Shown here one piece after another: positions 6,526 to 8,378 of a stretch of 8,378 nucleotides of DNA (its first letter is position 1; each line of letters opens with the position of its first letter). This stretch comes from Flavisolibacter sp. (GTDB lineage Bacteria; Bacteroidota; Bacteroidia; Chitinophagales; Chitinophagaceae), in assembly GCA_013695175.1 (NCBI GenBank), contig JACDAZ010000086.1, positions 1-8,378 of the forward strand. Direction: 5' to 3'. A program made the position numbers and the translations under genes. A model generated the notes under the pieces. That model ran no database searches. It was given only the letters and a program-made list of their open reading frames with translations, and had not been told where the DNA came from.

Positions 6526-6839
6526 GAAGTTGATTGATACAATATCAATCCGATCCAAATCCAGAAAAACCAAAACCAATCAGTAAGTTAAGATCCAGTA
6601 CTTAGGAAAACCAAAAAACCAAAATCCAAACCTTAGAAAGACTTTTTGAAAAATCCAATATCAGTCAACTTCTTTTTTTTAATCCTTATCTATTGAAAGC
6701 CCGTTTTGAATCCTTTTGTCCTAATGAAAACATTTCCAATCCGTTGAAAAGGCGACCGTCCCGATGAAAAATTAAGTAAGCTAAATCATCAAACCGCCTG
6801 ATACGAACTTGATCCCCTTTAACGAGGGGATCTTTTTTT
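6526..6839 (+). ncRNA. Candidate structured small RNA of about 310 nt, family unknown
   Basis: The span runs from a promoter with a perfect -7 box to a strong intrinsic terminator. The longest ATG frame I find on this strand is trivial (MKTFPIR, then stop). Inverted repeats support a fold. AAGTT (6527-6531) can pair with AACTT (6806-6810). GATTGATA (6532-6539) and TATCAATC (6543-6550) form a perfect hairpin with a CAA loop. CTTAGG (6601-6606) can pair with CCTTAG (6631-6636) with one mismatch. AGGCG (6750-6754) pairs with CGCCT (6795-6799), and inside it GATGA (6763-6767) with TCATC (6786-6790). The closing helix ends exactly where the 5' hairpin and the terminator begin. The stretch 6551-6630 is rich in A and C and probably single-stranded. 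I see no tmRNA, SRP RNA or RNase P signature. Role unknown; the 5' end is inferred. Confidence 0.55.
6811..6839 (+). terminator. Rho-independent terminator of the long orphan RNA
   Basis: GATCCCCT (6811-6818) pairs perfectly with AGGGGATC (6825-6832) around the loop TTAACG, and seven T follow (6833-6839). This is a textbook intrinsic terminator on the plus strand. On the minus strand the hairpin is followed by AAGTTCG, with no T run, so it works in one direction only. Confidence 0.85.
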
Positions 6840-6883
6840 GGGGGTTAATAAATTGTTTTTAAATTTTTTTGGATTGAAAAATT

Positions 6884-7030
6884 TTACTTTATAAATCTTC
6901 CTACCTTTCCTCTACCATCCATTGCTTCAATAAGATTTACCCATCTTACTGAAACATCTTCCCCCGGAAACATGTTGCTAACGACAAATTGTTTATATCT
7001 ATTTTTTATGTAAATAGTTGTTGTAGGTAT
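6884..7030 (-). pseudogene. Protein-like 48-codon frame without a plausible full-length start, likely gene remnant
   Basis: Between a TGA at 7031-7033 and a TAA at 6884-6886 the minus strand is open for 48 codons. It reads as convincing protein: YKQFVVSNMFPGEDVSV, then RWVNLIEAMDGRGKVGRFIK at the end. The only ATG (6971-6973) would give 29 residues and would cut off the protein-like FVVSN stretch before it. Composition and ending look like the C-terminus of a larger protein whose front has been lost. I do not recognise the family. The frame lies between the hairpin that follows the GH130 gene (7047-7074) and the terminator of the plus-strand RNA. A genuine small protein from the ATG, or a chance open frame, remain possible. 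Confidence 0.35.
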
Positions 7031-7046
7031 TCAGTAAGTGGTGAAT

Positions 7047-7074
7047 AAGAGCCCGGACTTGTGTCCGGGCTCTT
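7047..7074 (-). terminator. Perfect 12-bp hairpin after the GH130 gene, likely terminator
   Basis: AAGAGCCCGGAC (7047-7058) and GTCCGGGCTCTT (7063-7074) pair perfectly around a four-base loop. The hairpin begins 22 bases after the GH130 stop. No T run follows on either strand, only CTCTTATT on the minus strand, so it is not a classical intrinsic terminator. It may end transcription weakly or protect the 3' end of the mRNA. Confidence 0.55.
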
Positions 7075-7096
7075 GAATTAAGTATACAGAAAAAAC

Positions 7097-8248
7097 TTAT
7101 TTGGCTGAACTTGTTGCAACAGCAATCTTTGAATCTGCTGTTCCATAATATACAAACCACCTGCCTTTATATTTTACCAATCCTTCTAAAAAGCAAACCT
7201 GGTTTACCTGCCCGGCTATTTCATAATCCTTTTCAGGCTTCATAAAATAATCGTCAAGTCTTGCTAATACTTTAAGTGGATCGTTTTTGTCTAGTAAAAC
7301 CTGTCCGGCTGCATAAGTGCCTTCAGCAAGTTCCTTATCTCCTATTTCAGGAATATTCCTGCTGTTATAAATAAGAACAATTCCATTATCAGTATACATA
7401 GCCGGTGGACCCGGTTCTATCAGGTCGCTGTCAAATTTTTTTTTGCGTGGACCTAAAACAGTTTTTAAATCTGTAAGTTCTTTGGCTATACCACGTGGAT
7501 CTTCAAAGGGTGTATCACCCGCTTCATAATGTACAGGTGTCCATTTAATAAGATCATCAGATGTAGCAGCCCAGATATTCTGATCGCCCCAGTACATCCA
7601 GTATTTACCATTAATTTTTTTAGCAACAGGTTTTCCTGATCTATAATCAGAAACGATGGAACCTGATTTGTTCCAGATATTTGAATATTTATCATTCAAA
7701 GAACCGGTAAAAGCAGGACCATGTTTTTTCCAGTTCATTAGATCTGTGGAGGAGGCAATCATCAGCCTTGCCGTTGTTCCATCATAAGATGTATATGTAA
7801 GTATATAAGTTCCCACTTCACTTTCTGTTATTCTTGGATCTTCACAACCTCCTTCCCATTCTATGGATTTATATTCATCATTATCCGGGTAAAGTACAGG
7901 TGAAGGATATGAAGTAAAATGATAGCCATCTGTGCTCCATGCCAAACCCACACGTGATGTGCCATTGTATTGTCCTACCACATCTTCAGCCCTGAATAAT
8001 AAAAAAACAGTATCATTTCTTAAAGTAGCAGCAGGGTTGAAAACATCTTTTTCTGCCCATTTAATATTTGTTTGAGCTATGGGACAATTAAACTTTAGTG
8101 ATGTGTCAGCAGAAAAAATGGGGTTTAAAGAATCTGCTTTTTGAAATGGTATCAATGCCCAGTCATTTTCTAATGAAGCATTTTTGGTTTGGAATTTACA
8201 AGACAAAATAATCATTAAAAGAAAGGAAAGTATGCTCAACTTTATCAT
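7097..8248 (-). CDS. GH130-family glycosidase/phosphorylase lipoprotein
   Basis: This 383-residue protein resembles GH130 enzymes, which act on beta-linked mannosides by phosphorolysis or, in beta-1,2-mannosidases, by hydrolysis. A lipoprotein signal covers residues 1-17 with lipobox ILSC and Cys17. The residues after it (KFQTKN) lack the acidic surface-export signal of many Bacteroidota lipoproteins, so a periplasm-facing location is likely. The catalytic domain is a five-bladed beta-propeller. Blade motifs repeat as AWSTDGYHF, ASSTDLMNWKKHGP and ATSDDLIKWTPV. The family core GGCEDPR is at 133-139, with Asp137 as expected acid. Later conserved-looking parts are FEDPRG at 248-253 and LIEPGPPAM at 276-284. 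Whether it uses water or phosphate cannot be decided; the lipoprotein location leans toward hydrolysis. The ATG at 8248 gives a proper signal peptide. No SusC/D genes are in view. The 130 bases upstream show no clear promoter box. Confidence 0.85.
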   Translation of the reverse strand: MIKLSILSFLLMIILSCKFQTKNASLENDWALIPFQKADSLNPIFSADTSLKFNCPIAQTNIKWAEKDVFNPAATLRNDTVFLLFRAEDVVGQYNGTSRVGLAWSTDGYHFTSYPSPVLYPDNDEYKSIEWEGGCEDPRITESEVGTYILTYTSYDGTTARLMIASSTDLMNWKKHGPAFTGSLNDKYSNIWNKSGSIVSDYRSGKPVAKKINGKYWMYWGDQNIWAATSDDLIKWTPVHYEAGDTPFEDPRGIAKELTDLKTVLGPRKKKFDSDLIEPGPPAMYTDNGIVLIYNSRNIPEIGDKELAEGTYAAGQVLLDKNDPLKVLARLDDYFMKPEKDYEIAGQVNQVCFLEGLVKYKGRWFVYYGTADSKIAVATSSAK

Positions 8249-8378
8249 ATGAAAATTTTGGTATGTATAAGATAGGAATTTTAAAATAAGACTTAAAAAT
8301 GATCTTAATCTTTTACAACTACAAGATAACTGTGATTGATTCAGGCTTTATTATTTTAAAATTTAACTGATACAAAAA

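Overview
The window reads as an AT-rich chromosomal segment from a Bacteroidota bacterium, perhaps of the Chitinophagaceae. The grounds are start sites that mostly lack a strong Shine-Dalgarno, several matches to the Bacteroidota promoter pattern (TTG/TTTG, about 19-20 bases, TAnnTTTG), a lipoprotein GH130 enzyme, and a LigD with ligase-then-polymerase order. No phage, transposase, CRISPR array, tRNA or rRNA is visible. Six complete genes lie on the minus strand. One partial gene enters from the left edge on the plus strand.

Layout. Positions 1-290 hold the 3' end of an unrecognised plus-strand gene, which overlaps its convergent neighbour by 17 bases. Positions 274-2634 hold a likely minus-strand operon in the order YihY/BrkB-type membrane protein, short-chain dehydrogenase, secreted peptidoglycan amidase. 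Positions 2635-3013 are a gap with a frameshifted small reading frame, a promoter-like box and a perfect 17-base palindrome. Positions 3014-5071 encode a LigD-type end-joining ligase/polymerase without a phosphoesterase domain, followed at 5222-6151 by an EamA-family (DMT) exporter that starts with TTG. Positions 7097-8248 encode a GH130 lipoprotein.

The most interesting part is the 945-base gap at 6152-7096. All flanking genes point left, yet the gap carries two plus-strand units, each with a TAnnTTTG promoter box and an intrinsic terminator. The first would give an RNA of only about 60 nt (about 6293-6353). The second would give about 310 nt (about 6526-6839) with no meaningful open frame, a perfect 5' hairpin, nested inverted repeats and a closing helix flush with both the 5' hairpin and the terminator. 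I read it as a structured small RNA that I cannot match to a family. A perfect 23-base tandem duplication separates the two units. A protein-like 48-codon frame without a plausible full-length start (6884-7030, minus) lies right of the second unit and looks like gene debris.

Functionally, the left operon concerns the cell envelope, ligD concerns repair of DNA double-strand breaks (no ku gene is in view), and the right-hand genes concern small-molecule export and glycan breakdown. Nothing links all of them into one pathway. The candidate new biology is the RNA locus.
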